A DNA stretch of 43,968 bases from Chloroflexota bacterium (GTDB lineage Bacteria > Chloroflexota > Anaerolineae > Aggregatilineales > Phototrophicaceae), in assembly GCA_026706455.1 (NCBI GenBank), contig JAPOYS010000103.1:1-43968 (forward strand), in the 5' to 3' direction. The notes under the pieces were generated by a model. That model was not told the origin of the DNA and made no database searches. It saw only the letters and a program-made list of their open reading frames with translations. Position 1 is the first letter of the stretch. Each line of letters begins with the position of its first letter. The translations under genes and the position numbers were made by a program. Shown in pieces: positions 31,753 through 39,714 of the stretch.

Positions 31753-33693
31753 ATGAAAAAACCAATGTCGCTTTCTTTTCTTGTTCTGGCGCTGATTCTC
31801 GCATTTGGGACGGCAGCGGCGCAGGACATGATCTACGGCGAAGCGCCCATGCTGGCGGCGCGCGTCGAAGCGGGCGAGTTGCCGCCGGTGGAGGAACGCT
31901 TGCCGGCTGAGCCCTTGATGATTGAGCCCTACGAGAGCATCGGCGATTACGGCGGCGAGTGGCGTTCAGCCATGGTCGGCGGGCTGGATCATATATGGAT
32001 GATCCGCCTGATGGCTTATGAAAATCTGATTCGCTTCACGCCCGATTGGTCGGGCTTGATGCCGGGCGTCGCCAAATCCTTCTCCGGGAACGCCGAGGCG
32101 ACGGAGTTCATATTCGAATTGCGCGAGGGCTTGCGCTGGTCGGATGGCGCGCCCTTTACGGCTGACGACATCACCTTCTGGTATGACGATGTACTGACGA
32201 ACGAAGACCTGACGCCGACAATCGCCACCTGGCTGGTCTCCGGCGGCGAGCCGCTGTCTGTCGAGAAGATCGACGACTATACGGTGAGGTTCTCGTTCAG
32301 CACCCCGAACGGCCTTTTCTTGCAGAATCTGGCGTCGATCCTCGGCTGCGGACCGACCAGCTATCCGCGCCACTACCTCGAGCCTTTCCACATCAACTAC
32401 GCTGACGACATTGAGGCGCAAATAGCGGAGGCCGGCGCGGCTGACTGGGTGGAGCTATTCCAGTCCAAAGGCGGCGTTGAGCCCTGTTTCTGGACCAATA
32501 CCAGCTTCTGGCAGACGACGGAAATCCCGACGATGCACGCCTGGCGCTTGACATCCACCTATGGCGGCGGCAGCGGGCGCGTCGTGGCCGAGCGCAATCC
32601 CTACTATTACAAGGTTGACCCAGAGGGCAATCAGTTGCCCTACATCGATACGATGATCTTCGACCAGCTTGAAGATAGGGAAACGCTGCTATTGCAGGTC
32701 CTCAACGGGGATATCGACATGATGGCGCGTCACTTCAACTCGGCGGCCAATCGCCCGATTGTCTATGACAACCGCGAGGCGGGCGGCTATTACACCTACG
32801 GCGTGGTTGGCGAAGACGCCAACATGACGGCGCTGGCGATCAACCTCACGCATTTGGATCCGGTCAAGCGCGAGATCTTCCAGAACAAGGACTTCCGCAT
32901 CGGGCTGTCACATGCGATCAACCGCCAGGAAATCGTCGACATCGTTTACCTCGGTCGCGGCGAGCCGCGGCAGATCGCGCCCGCGCCCGATTCGCCCTTC
33001 TACGATGAGGAATTCGCGAAACAGTACACGGAATACAGCGTTGACCTGGCGAATGAGCATCTGGATAAAGCCGGCTACACGGAGCGCGACGGCGACGGTT
33101 ATCGGCTCGGTCCCGATGGCGCCCGCATCAGCATTGTTGTCGAAGCGGGCGATCTGTTTGGCCGCGGCTGGCCCGATGTGCTGGAGCTGATTCAGGGCTA
33201 CTGGGAAGCGGTCGGCATCGACATGGAGATTCGCATTATCGATCGTTCGCTGCTGGTCTCGCGCAAGGTCAACAGCGAACACGACGCGACGATATGGGGC
33301 GCCAGCGGCGGGCTCGATGTCTATCTCACGCCGATATGGTACTTCCCTTCCGACCCGGTTGAGAGCGCCTACGCGCCGCTCTGGACCAAGTGGTATTTCG
33401 ATCCGGAGACGGGCGAAGAGCCGCCCGAAGCCGCCAAGCAGCAGATGGCGCTCTTCGACCAGATCAAAGCCACGGGCGACCTGGAACGCCAGGCTGAGTT
33501 GATGGGCGAGCTGCTCGCCATCGCCAAAGAAGAATTCTATGTCATGGGCATCAACTCGAACCCGGGCGGCTATGGCATCGCCAAGAATTACTTCCGCAAT
33601 GTGCCGGCGACATCGACCGGCTCCTGGAAGTTCCCCTGGCCCGCGCCGATCAACACGACGCTGTTCTTCATCGAAGCGGGCGCGCAGCAGTAA
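31753..33693 (+). CDS. Large family-5 ABC binding protein (peptide/oligosaccharide)
   Basis: Extracytoplasmic binding protein of the OppA/DppA family, 646 residues, about 100 longer than typical DppA. A Sec signal (KKPMSLSFLVLALILAFGTAAAQ) lacks a lipobox Cys. Family landmarks are YGGEWRSAM near the start, FELREGLRWSDGAPFTADDITFWYDDVL, and the C-terminal WKFPWP region. Large family-5 proteins of this shape often serve plant- or algal-oligosaccharide importers as well as peptides. The operon also encodes a sulfatase, two permeases, two ATPases, an unrecognised large protein and sugar-modifying enzymes, which favours an oligosaccharide ligand. A perfect sigma-70 promoter lies upstream. Family is sure, ligand is inference. 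Confidence 0.92.
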   Translation: MKKPMSLSFLVLALILAFGTAAAQDMIYGEAPMLAARVEAGELPPVEERLPAEPLMIEPYESIGDYGGEWRSAMVGGLDHIWMIRLMAYENLIRFTPDWSGLMPGVAKSFSGNAEATEFIFELREGLRWSDGAPFTADDITFWYDDVLTNEDLTPTIATWLVSGGEPLSVEKIDDYTVRFSFSTPNGLFLQNLASILGCGPTSYPRHYLEPFHINYADDIEAQIAEAGAADWVELFQSKGGVEPCFWTNTSFWQTTEIPTMHAWRLTSTYGGGSGRVVAERNPYYYKVDPEGNQLPYIDTMIFDQLEDRETLLLQVLNGDIDMMARHFNSAANRPIVYDNREAGGYYTYGVVGEDANMTALAINLTHLDPVKREIFQNKDFRIGLSHAINRQEIVDIVYLGRGEPRQIAPAPDSPFYDEEFAKQYTEYSVDLANEHLDKAGYTERDGDGYRLGPDGARISIVVEAGDLFGRGWPDVLELIQGYWEAVGIDMEIRIIDRSLLVSRKVNSEHDATIWGASGGLDVYLTPIWYFPSDPVESAYAPLWTKWYFDPETGEEPPEAAKQQMALFDQIKATGDLERQAELMGELLAIAKEEFYVMGINSNPGGYGIAKNYFRNVPATSTGSWKFPWPAPINTTLFFIEAGAQQ

Positions 33694-33733
33694 GGGGCAG
33701 GCTGTACATATTGTCCGCTGGGCGTGGTCTAAA

Positions 33734-33785
33734 CCTGGCGGACGCTCGTCCCGGAGTTTGAAGCGCATATTGATCAGTCGCCAGG
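33734..33785 (+). terminator. Possible stem-loop downstream of the large binding protein
   Basis: CCTGGCG (33734-33740) can pair with CGCCAGG (33779-33785) around a 38-base loop, 40 bases after the binding-protein stop. No T-run follows. It precedes two hairpin repeats in the same 211-base gap. Confidence 0.3.
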
Positions 33786-33801
33786 GACGCGCTGACGATT
33801 T

Positions 33802-33827
33802 GTAGGGGAGACCAACCTGGTCGCCCG
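33802..33827 (+). repeat. GTAGGGGCGA hairpin element, copy C
   Basis: Arms GGGAGACCA and TGGTCGCCC pair with one mismatch. The preceding ACGATTT is identical to the flank of copy H at 43925, so the conserved unit extends leftward. It faces copy D in inverted orientation 24 bases away. Confidence 0.65.
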
Positions 33828-33851
33828 CCGTTTCGCGAGGGCTTGCGTCTT

Positions 33852-33877
33852 CGGGCGACTTGATAAGTCGCCCCTGC
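33852..33877 (-). repeat. GTAGGGGCGA hairpin element, copy D (reverse)
   Basis: Arms GGGCGACTT (33853-33861) and AAGTCGCCC (33865-33873) are perfect, loop GAT. It ends 27 bases before the sulfatase start and lies within the artificial upstream extension of that frame, supporting the later GTG start. Confidence 0.75.
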
Positions 33878-33904
33878 GTCTTTCGCGGAATGAGGAAGAA
33901 TCCT

Positions 33905-35314
33905 GTGGCCAGCCAGCGCCCGAACATTCTGTTTCTGATGAGCGACCAGCACCGAGCCGATGTGGCTGGTTACGCGGGCGATCCCGTCGCGCGGACGCCG
34001 GTGCTGGATGAGTTGGCGCGAACGGGCGTCGTCTTTGACAATGCCTACACGCCGGCGCCGATCTGCATTCCCGCGCGGCAGAGCATGGCGGCTGGTCAGC
34101 TGCCGCGGACCTGCGGCTGCGAGGTCTTCGGCGAAGATCTGGCGCCGGGTCACATGACTTTTGCGCGGCGCTTGTCGCAATTCGGTTACGCGACGGTGGC
34201 TTGCGGCAAGCTTCACCATAACGGCGCCGATCAGATGCAGGGCTGGACCGGGCGCATCGGCGCCGGCATGAACGTGCGGCATGACTTCATCGAAGGGCGC
34301 AATCTCGAAGCGATGCGCAATATGCCCGTGGCGACCGAGCATAAATGGTCGCAAGCCAAAGAGGTGAAACGCGCCGGCATCGGGCGGGGACCGATCAACG
34401 GGCACGACGAGTATACGCTGGACGGCGCCCTGCGCTTCATCGAGAATTTCTTTGCCGACCCCTACTATGATCGCGCCCTGCCGACGCGCCCGTTGATGCT
34501 GATGGTGAGCTTCGTGCGACCGCATGTGCCCTTCCTCACGAGCCACGACAAGTTCACCTATTACTTGAATCGCGTTACGCCCTACGTGGACGAAAGCGCC
34601 TTTGACCATCCCTTTCTTGGAAGCGGCGCGGTGGAGCCGGGCTTAGATGTCAGCGAGCGCGAAATCCGGCGGGCGACAGCCGCATACTATGGCATGGTTG
34701 AGACAAACGATGAGGACTATGGAAAAGTGCTGGCGGCGCTTGAGCATGTCGGCCAAGATCTGGATGACTGGATTATCATCTACACCAGCGATCACGGCGA
34801 AATGTTGGGCCAACACCGACTTTGGGAGAAGACCAAGTTCTTCGAGGGCAGCGTCAAGGTACCACTGATCATCCGCCTGCCGGGCCGGGCAAATGCGGGC
34901 AATTTCGTGGCTGAGAACGTCAACTTATGCGACTTGTTCGCGACGATCTGCGCCTTGGCCGATATCCCGTCAGTCGACGGCTTGGACAGCCGCAGCCTTG
35001 TTCCACTGCTCGAAGGCGACAGCGCCAGCTGGGATAATGAAACGATTTCGCATTATGGCGGCACGCATCTTGGGCATGAAGAGCGCTATGACCGCTACGA
35101 GAATCTGATGATTAAGCGCGATGATCTCAAGTATCAGTATTACGGACCCGAAATGCCGGAAGTCTTATTCGACTTAGCGCGAGATCCGGGCGAGACAATC
35201 AACTATATCAACCATCCGCAATATGCGGAGGCGCTCGCCGATTTTCGCCAGCGGCGAGAAGCGCTGGGATACGGGGCGAATGCGGCCGCCGATTATCGAA
35301 ACGCCGGCTATTAG
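33905..35314 (+). CDS. Sulfatase (formylglycine-dependent), second
   Basis: A 469-residue sulfatase-family enzyme. The signature is ICIPARQSMAAG with Cys54 as the formylglycine precursor; FLMSDQHRAD gives the metal-binding Asp14-Gln, and YTSDHGEMLGQHRLWEKTKFFEG is the second metal block with the usual Lys following. It ends with the C-terminal DLARDPGETINYIN pattern typical of sulfatases. GTG 33905 is preceded by GAGGAAG at suitable spacing; ATG 33890 is in frame but has no ribosome site, and anything earlier overlaps a repeat. It is unusual in standing between a binding protein and its permeases. No signal peptide, so it probably desulfates imported material. Confidence 0.92.
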   Translation: MASQRPNILFLMSDQHRADVAGYAGDPVARTPVLDELARTGVVFDNAYTPAPICIPARQSMAAGQLPRTCGCEVFGEDLAPGHMTFARRLSQFGYATVACGKLHHNGADQMQGWTGRIGAGMNVRHDFIEGRNLEAMRNMPVATEHKWSQAKEVKRAGIGRGPINGHDEYTLDGALRFIENFFADPYYDRALPTRPLMLMVSFVRPHVPFLTSHDKFTYYLNRVTPYVDESAFDHPFLGSGAVEPGLDVSEREIRRATAAYYGMVETNDEDYGKVLAALEHVGQDLDDWIIIYTSDHGEMLGQHRLWEKTKFFEGSVKVPLIIRLPGRANAGNFVAENVNLCDLFATICALADIPSVDGLDSRSLVPLLEGDSASWDNETISHYGGTHLGHEERYDRYENLMIKRDDLKYQYYGPEMPEVLFDLARDPGETINYINHPQYAEALADFRQRREALGYGANAAADYRNAGY

Positions 35315-35345
35315 CCACGCTTCAGCAGCGGAGAATGTCTAGATC

Positions 35346-36323
35346 ATGATCTGGTACATCGCGCGGCGCATACTCTATCTGATCCCGACTCTGCTAATCG
35401 TATCGGTTATCGCTTTCCTGGTGATTCAGTTGCCGCCGGGCGATTTCCTGGCTTCGCTCATCAGCAAAGCGGAAGAGACGATCGACCAAGCCCAGGTCGA
35501 CGCCCTGCGCGAACGCTACGGTCTTGATGAGCCAATTTACGTGCAGTACTGGAAATGGATCAGCGGGATCGTCGCTCGCGGCGACTTTGGCGACTCCTTC
35601 GAATGGAACCGTCCAGTCAGTGATTTGATCTGGGAGCGGCTCGGTTTGACGATGGTCATTTCTTTGGTCACGCTGGCTTTTGTCTGGGTCGTCTCCATAC
35701 CGATCGGCATTTACTCAGCCGTCAAAAAGTACACGATTGGCGACTATATTGTGACTGTCATCGGCTTTATCGGTCTGGCAGTTCCCAATTTCTTGCTGGC
35801 GCTGGTGCTGATGTATGTCGCCTTCCGTTACTTTGGGCAGAGCGTCGGCGGCTTGTTCTCGCCGGAGTACATAGACGCGCCCTGGACGCTGGGCCGCGCG
35901 CTTGATTTGCTCAGCCATCTCTGGCTGCCGGTGATCATATTGGGAACGGCGGGCACAGCCGCCCTCATCCGCGTGATGCGCGCGAACCTGCTGGACGAAT
36001 TGTCCAAGCTTTATGTCGACGCCGCTCGCGCGCGCGGTCTGTCGGAATTGAGATTGCTCTTTAAGTACCCGGTGCGGGTGGCGCTGAATCCACTGGTGAG
36101 CGCCTTGGCTTGGGTCTTCCCGGCGCTGGTTTCCGGCTCAGCTATTACATCAATTGTCCTGAATCTCCAGACTACGGGTCCCTTGCTCTATCGATCCCTG
36201 CAAGCGCAGGATATGTATCTTGCCGGCAGCCTCGTTCTGCTGGTAAGCGTTCTCACGATAGTTGGCACGCTGGTGTCGGATATTCTCTTGGCGTGGCTTG
36301 ATCCCAGGATTCAACTCCAGTGA
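35346..36323 (+). CDS. Peptide/oligosaccharide ABC permease (DppB type)
   Basis: Membrane subunit of the complete family-5 importer, 325 residues. The N-terminus MIWYIARRILYLIPTLLIVS, the QLPPGDF motif and the RYGLDEPIYVQYWKWI segment are classic DppB/OppB. The EAA loop is LSKLYVDAARARGLSELRLLFKYP-like, and it ends LAWLDPRIQLQ. It follows the sulfatase by 31 bases and its stop TGA overlaps the GTG start of the next permease (GTGA), a mark of translational coupling. Confidence 0.94.
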   Translation: MIWYIARRILYLIPTLLIVSVIAFLVIQLPPGDFLASLISKAEETIDQAQVDALRERYGLDEPIYVQYWKWISGIVARGDFGDSFEWNRPVSDLIWERLGLTMVISLVTLAFVWVVSIPIGIYSAVKKYTIGDYIVTVIGFIGLAVPNFLLALVLMYVAFRYFGQSVGGLFSPEYIDAPWTLGRALDLLSHLWLPVIILGTAGTAALIRVMRANLLDELSKLYVDAARARGLSELRLLFKYPVRVALNPLVSALAWVFPALVSGSAITSIVLNLQTTGPLLYRSLQAQDMYLAGSLVLLVSVLTIVGTLVSDILLAWLDPRIQLQ

Positions 36324-37480
36324 CCAGCGCGCCGACTCAAGCTCGCGACGACGCGCGTTCCGCCTCCGCGGAGGAGGCTGGAAGCGAAGGGCGCATCGTC
36401 GTCGCCAATCAATGGCAGTTGATCTGGTGGAAGTTCCGCAAGCACCGGCTGGCTATGTTGGCCGGGCTGGTCACGCTTTTCCTTTACACGGTAGCGCTAT
36501 TCGCCGAGTTCTTCGCGCCTTATTCGTCAGGCGCATACAGCGCCGCGCATACCCATTTGCCGCCGCCGCAGATCCACCTAATTCAGGAGACCGACGGCGG
36601 ACCGCGCTTTTCTCCCCATGTCAAGGGCTTCACGGTGCAGATAGATCCCGATTCCTTTAAGCGCACCTACATGGTCGACGAGACGGTCGCCTATCCAATC
36701 GGCTTGTTCGTCCGCGGCGAGGAATACAAATTATGGGGCTTGTTCACGCTCGATGTGCATTTGATCGGCGCGGCGCAGGCGGGCGATCCGGTGTATCTTT
36801 TGGGCGCCGATCGCCTGGGGCGCGATGTCTTGAGCCGAACGATCTATGGCACGCGCGTGTCGATGTCCGTTGGGCTGGTCGGCGTCGGCTTGAGCTTATT
36901 GCTCGGCGTCATACTCGGCGGAATATCCGGCTACTACGGCGGCGTCATTGACACTTTGATTCAACGAACAATTGAGATCCTGCGCTCGCTGCCCACGATT
37001 CCGCTCTGGATGGGACTTTCGGCCGCCATCCCGCTGACCTGGCCCCCTTTACGCGTCTACTTTGCGATCACCGTGCTTCTGTCGCTGATTGGCTGGACGG
37101 CGCTGGCGCGGGAAGTGCGCGGGCGCTTTCTATCGCTGAAGACCGAGGATTTTGTCATCGCCGCGCGCCTGGATGGCGTGCGCGAATTGCAGATCATCCT
37201 GCGGCACATGGCGCCTTCAATGACGAGCCATATTATCGCCTCGGTAACGCTGGCGATACCCGGGATGATATTGGCGGAGACCGCCCTCAGCTTCCTAGGC
37301 ATTGGATTGCGACCGCCGGTGGTCAGTTGGGGCGTGCTTTTGCAAGAGGCGCAAAATGTGCGTTCAATCGCGACGGCGCCTTGGCTGCTGTTCCCGGGTA
37401 TTGCCGTTGTCACGGCTGTGCTCGCTATGAATTTTCTGGGCGATGGACTGCGAGATGCGGCCGACCCCTACCAGGCTTGA
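36320..37480 (+). CDS. Peptide/oligosaccharide ABC permease (DppC/OppC type, long loop)
   Basis: Partner permease of 386 residues, about 90 longer than the DppC-like protein at 12459. The extra length is an extracytoplasmic insertion between the first membrane helix (about 44-65) and the conserved LLGADRLGRDVLSRTIYGTRVSM block (about 158), covering residues about 70-155. Such long-loop OppC proteins usually pair with large family-5 binding proteins, as here. The EAA loop and LSFLGIGLRPPVVSWG block are intact, ending FLGDGLRDAADPY. GTG 36320 overlaps the previous stop by 4 bases. The ATPase gene starts 4 bases after its stop. Confidence 0.94.
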   Translation: MTSAPTQARDDARSASAEEAGSEGRIVVANQWQLIWWKFRKHRLAMLAGLVTLFLYTVALFAEFFAPYSSGAYSAAHTHLPPPQIHLIQETDGGPRFSPHVKGFTVQIDPDSFKRTYMVDETVAYPIGLFVRGEEYKLWGLFTLDVHLIGAAQAGDPVYLLGADRLGRDVLSRTIYGTRVSMSVGLVGVGLSLLLGVILGGISGYYGGVIDTLIQRTIEILRSLPTIPLWMGLSAAIPLTWPPLRVYFAITVLLSLIGWTALAREVRGRFLSLKTEDFVIAARLDGVRELQIILRHMAPSMTSHIIASVTLAIPGMILAETALSFLGIGLRPPVVSWGVLLQEAQNVRSIATAPWLLFPGIAVVTAVLAMNFLGDGLRDAADPYQA

Positions 37481-37484
37481 AGCC

Positions 37485-38561
37485 ATGGCGCCAAATGTCG
37501 AAGAGACCTTGCTGGAAGTCAAGGACGTCAAGACGCATTTTTTCACTGACGAAGGCGTGGTCAAGGCGGTTGACGGCGTGAACCTGTCGCTGCGGCGCGG
37601 GCAGACGCTTTGCGTCGTCGGCGAATCCGGCTGCGGCAAATCGGTGATGGCGCGCTCGATCCTGCGCATCGTGCCGGCGCCGGGGCGGATCGTATCCGGC
37701 GAGATCAGCTTCCGACAGCGAAATGGCGAAACGATTGACCTGGCGCAAATGAACCCCAGAGGGCGCGACATTAGAAGTATTCGCGGGCGCGAAATCAGCA
37801 TGATCTTCCAGGAGCCCATGTCCTCACTGAGCCCGGTGCATACGATTGGCAGCCAGATTATGGAGGCGATACTACTGCATCTGCCGGTCAGCCGGAGTGA
37901 GGCTCGCAAGCGCGCCGTTTCCTTGCTTGACCTGGTCGGCATTCCTCGCGCGAGCGAGCAGCTCGACGCCTATTCATTTGAGCTATCCGGCGGGATGCGC
38001 CAGCGGGCCATGATCGCGATTGCGCTGGCTTGCGAGCCACAGCTGCTGATCGCCGATGAACCGACGACCGCCTTGGATGTCACTACCCAAGCGAATATCC
38101 TCGATCTAATTAGCGACTTGCAAGCGGACAGCGGCATGGCGGTGCTGTTCATCACGCATGATCTAGGGGTGGTAGCCGAGATTGCCGATGAAGTGGTTGT
38201 GATGTACTTGGGGCGTGATGTCGAGAGCGGGGATGTTGACGCCATCTTTCATGAGCCAAAGCACCCTTACACGCGCGCCTTGCTCCAGTCCATTCCGCGT
38301 TATGATAGCCGCGACCGCGAGCGACTGTATTCCTTAAAGGGAAGCGTTCCGCACCCGTTTAACCGCCCGGGCGGCTGTCCCTTTCACCCGCGCTGTGACG
38401 AATTCATCGCCGACCAATGCAATACAATTGATCCTGGGCGCTATACTGTCGGTGGCGATCACAGCGTGCGCTGCCTGCTGTATGAACCGTCCGCCGCAGC
38501 GCAAAATGTAGGGGCGAGTGAACCGCCCGCCCCAGCGCAAAATGTAGGGGCGACTCGGTGA
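37485..38561 (+). CDS. ABC transporter ATPase (DppD/OppD type), repeat-derived tail
   Basis: Cytoplasmic ATPase of the importer, 358 residues. Walker A is GESGCGKS, the signature is LSGGMRQR, Walker B is [12 protein letters not shown], and the oligopeptide C-terminal domain is shown by [15 protein letters not shown] and [10 protein letters not shown]. The start at ATG 37485 avoids the upstream extension inside the permease. The last about 25 residues are not family sequence: [22 protein letters not shown] is translated from two copies of a dispersed hairpin repeat, including a 36-base duplication. The stop TGA lies in the loop of the second hairpin. The catalytic domains are complete, so the protein should work. 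Confidence 0.94.
   Translation: MAPNVEETLLEVKDVKTHFFTDEGVVKAVDGVNLSLRRGQTLCVVGESGCGKSVMARSILRIVPAPGRIVSGEISFRQRNGETIDLAQMNPRGRDIRSIRGREISMIFQEPMSSLSPVHTIGSQIMEAILLHLPVSRSEARKRAVSLLDLVGIPRASEQLDAYSFELSGGMRQRAMIAIALACEPQLLIADEPTTALDVTTQANILDLISDLQADSGMAVLFITHDLGVVAEIADEVVVMYLGRDVESGDVDAIFHEPKHPYTRALLQSIPRYDSRDRERLYSLKGSVPHPFNRPGGCPFHPRCDEFIADQCNTIDPGRYTVGGDHSVRCLLYEPSAAAQNVGASEPPAPAQNVGATR
38508..38529 (+). repeat. GTAGGGGCGA hairpin element, copy E (degenerate, in dppD)
   Basis: A shortened copy within the coding 3' end of the DppD-type gene. GGGCG (38512-38516) can pair with CGCCC (38524-38528). With its left flank it forms the first half of a 21-base direct repeat (38497-38517 and 38533-38553), 36 bases apart, encoding AQNVGA twice. 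Confidence 0.65.
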
Positions 38562-38569
38562 GTCGCCCG
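38544..38569 (+). repeat. GTAGGGGCGA hairpin element, copy F (dppD/dppF junction)
   Basis: Perfect arms GGGCGACTC (38548-38556) and GAGTCGCCC (38560-38568), loop GGT. The dppD stop TGA (38559-38561) and the candidate dppF start GTG (38558-38560) both fall at the loop, and AGGGG (38546-38550) inside the element could serve as Shine-Dalgarno. Confidence 0.8.
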
Positions 38570-39670
38570 AAAAATACCAGGCAAAAGGGGACCGGCTTGA
38601 AGATTAGGCCTGAAAAAGCCCAGACAGCTGAAAGCGGGCGCCCGCTGCTGGAGCTGCGCAATCTGCGCATGCAGTTCCCCGTGCGGCGTGGCATGTTCCG
38701 GCGGACCGTCGGCTTCGTGCGCGCTGTCAACGATGTCAGCTTCAGCATCCGCCTCGGCGAGACCCTGAGCCTGGTGGGAGAATCCGGCTGCGGCAAGACG
38801 ACGACGGGCCGCTGCATTGTACGCGTCTACAACCCGACCGCGGGCAAAATTCAATACCAGGCGGAGGACCAGGAAAGCGTTGATCTGGCGCAATTGGACA
38901 ATCGCGCGCTGCGCCCCTACCGGCGTCAGATCCGGATGATATTTCAGGATCCGTTTTCCTCGCTGAATCCGCGACTTCCGATCCTTCAGATCGTCGGCGA
39001 GTCGCTCAAAGTCAATGGAATCGCCCGCGGCGCCGAACTTGAAGAGCGGGTCGCTTCGCTATTGAAGCGGGTCGGATTGCGTCCCGAATATATCCGGCGT
39101 TACCCGCATGCTTTTAGCGGCGGCGAGCGTCAGCGAATTGGCATTGCGCGCGCGCTCGCCTTGAATCCCCGCCTGATTGTCGCCGATGAGGCTGTGTCCG
39201 CGCTGGATGTGTCGGTGCAGGCGCAGATACTCAACCTGCTGCAGGATCTGCAAGAAGAGTTCAACCTGACTTATTTGTTCATCGCGCATGATCTCAGTGT
39301 GGTGGAGCATATCAGCCATCGCGTCGCCGTGATGTATGTCGGCAAGATCGTTGAACTGGCGAATACCGACGAGCTATTCGAAAATCCGCTGCATCCCTAC
39401 ACGGAGGCGCTGCTGTCGGCTGTTCCCAAGCCCGATCCACGCCTGCGAAACCGAGGCGTTCGCATCCGACTGGAAGGCGAAGTGGCCGATCCGAGCAGCC
39501 CGCCGAGCGGCTGTTATTTTCATCCGCGCTGCCGCTACGCCCAGGACCGCTGTCGCGACGAAGAACCGACCGCGCGCGAGATCGGGAAAGACCATTGGGT
39601 GGCTTGCCATTTTGCCGAGGAGCTTGAGCTGCGCGGATTCGAGGCGATCGGATCGACGCCGGGCCTCTGA
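38558..39670 (+). CDS. ABC transporter ATPase (DppF/OppF type)
   Basis: Second ATPase of the importer, 370 residues from GTG 38558. Walker A is GESGCGKTT, the signature [15 protein letters not shown], Walker [13 protein letters not shown], and the C-terminal domain has [15 protein letters not shown] and GCYFHPRC with its Cys pattern. Two starts are possible: GTG 38558, overlapping the dppD stop inside a hairpin repeat, or TTG 38597, six bases after AAGGGGA, giving 357 residues and a cleaner N-terminus. The first 13 residues of the long form are repeat-derived and not family sequence. Together with the DppD-type protein it may also energise the ATPase-less importer of 5021-13298. Confidence 0.93.
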   Translation: MSRPKNTRQKGTGLKIRPEKAQTAESGRPLLELRNLRMQFPVRRGMFRRTVGFVRAVNDVSFSIRLGETLSLVGESGCGKTTTGRCIVRVYNPTAGKIQYQAEDQESVDLAQLDNRALRPYRRQIRMIFQDPFSSLNPRLPILQIVGESLKVNGIARGAELEERVASLLKRVGLRPEYIRRYPHAFSGGERQRIGIARALALNPRLIVADEAVSALDVSVQAQILNLLQDLQEEFNLTYLFIAHDLSVVEHISHRVAVMYVGKIVELANTDELFENPLHPYTEALLSAVPKPDPRLRNRGVRIRLEGEVADPSSPPSGCYFHPRCRYAQDRCRDEEPTAREIGKDHWVACHFAEELELRGFEAIGSTPGL

Positions 39671-39714
39671 CAAGCGCAGTTGTCGGCGCCATAAGCAAGA
39701 AAGGTCTGTGAATT

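Noticed and set aside
33860-33904. Earlier starts for the second sulfatase (33860, 33890)
   Set aside because: 33860 lies inside a hairpin repeat and 33890 lacks a ribosome site, whereas GTG 33905 follows GAGGAAG.
38497-38553. Two direct repeats 36 bases apart, considered as a CRISPR-like array
   Set aside because: Only two units, spacing encodes protein in frame, and both units belong to the dispersed hairpin family.
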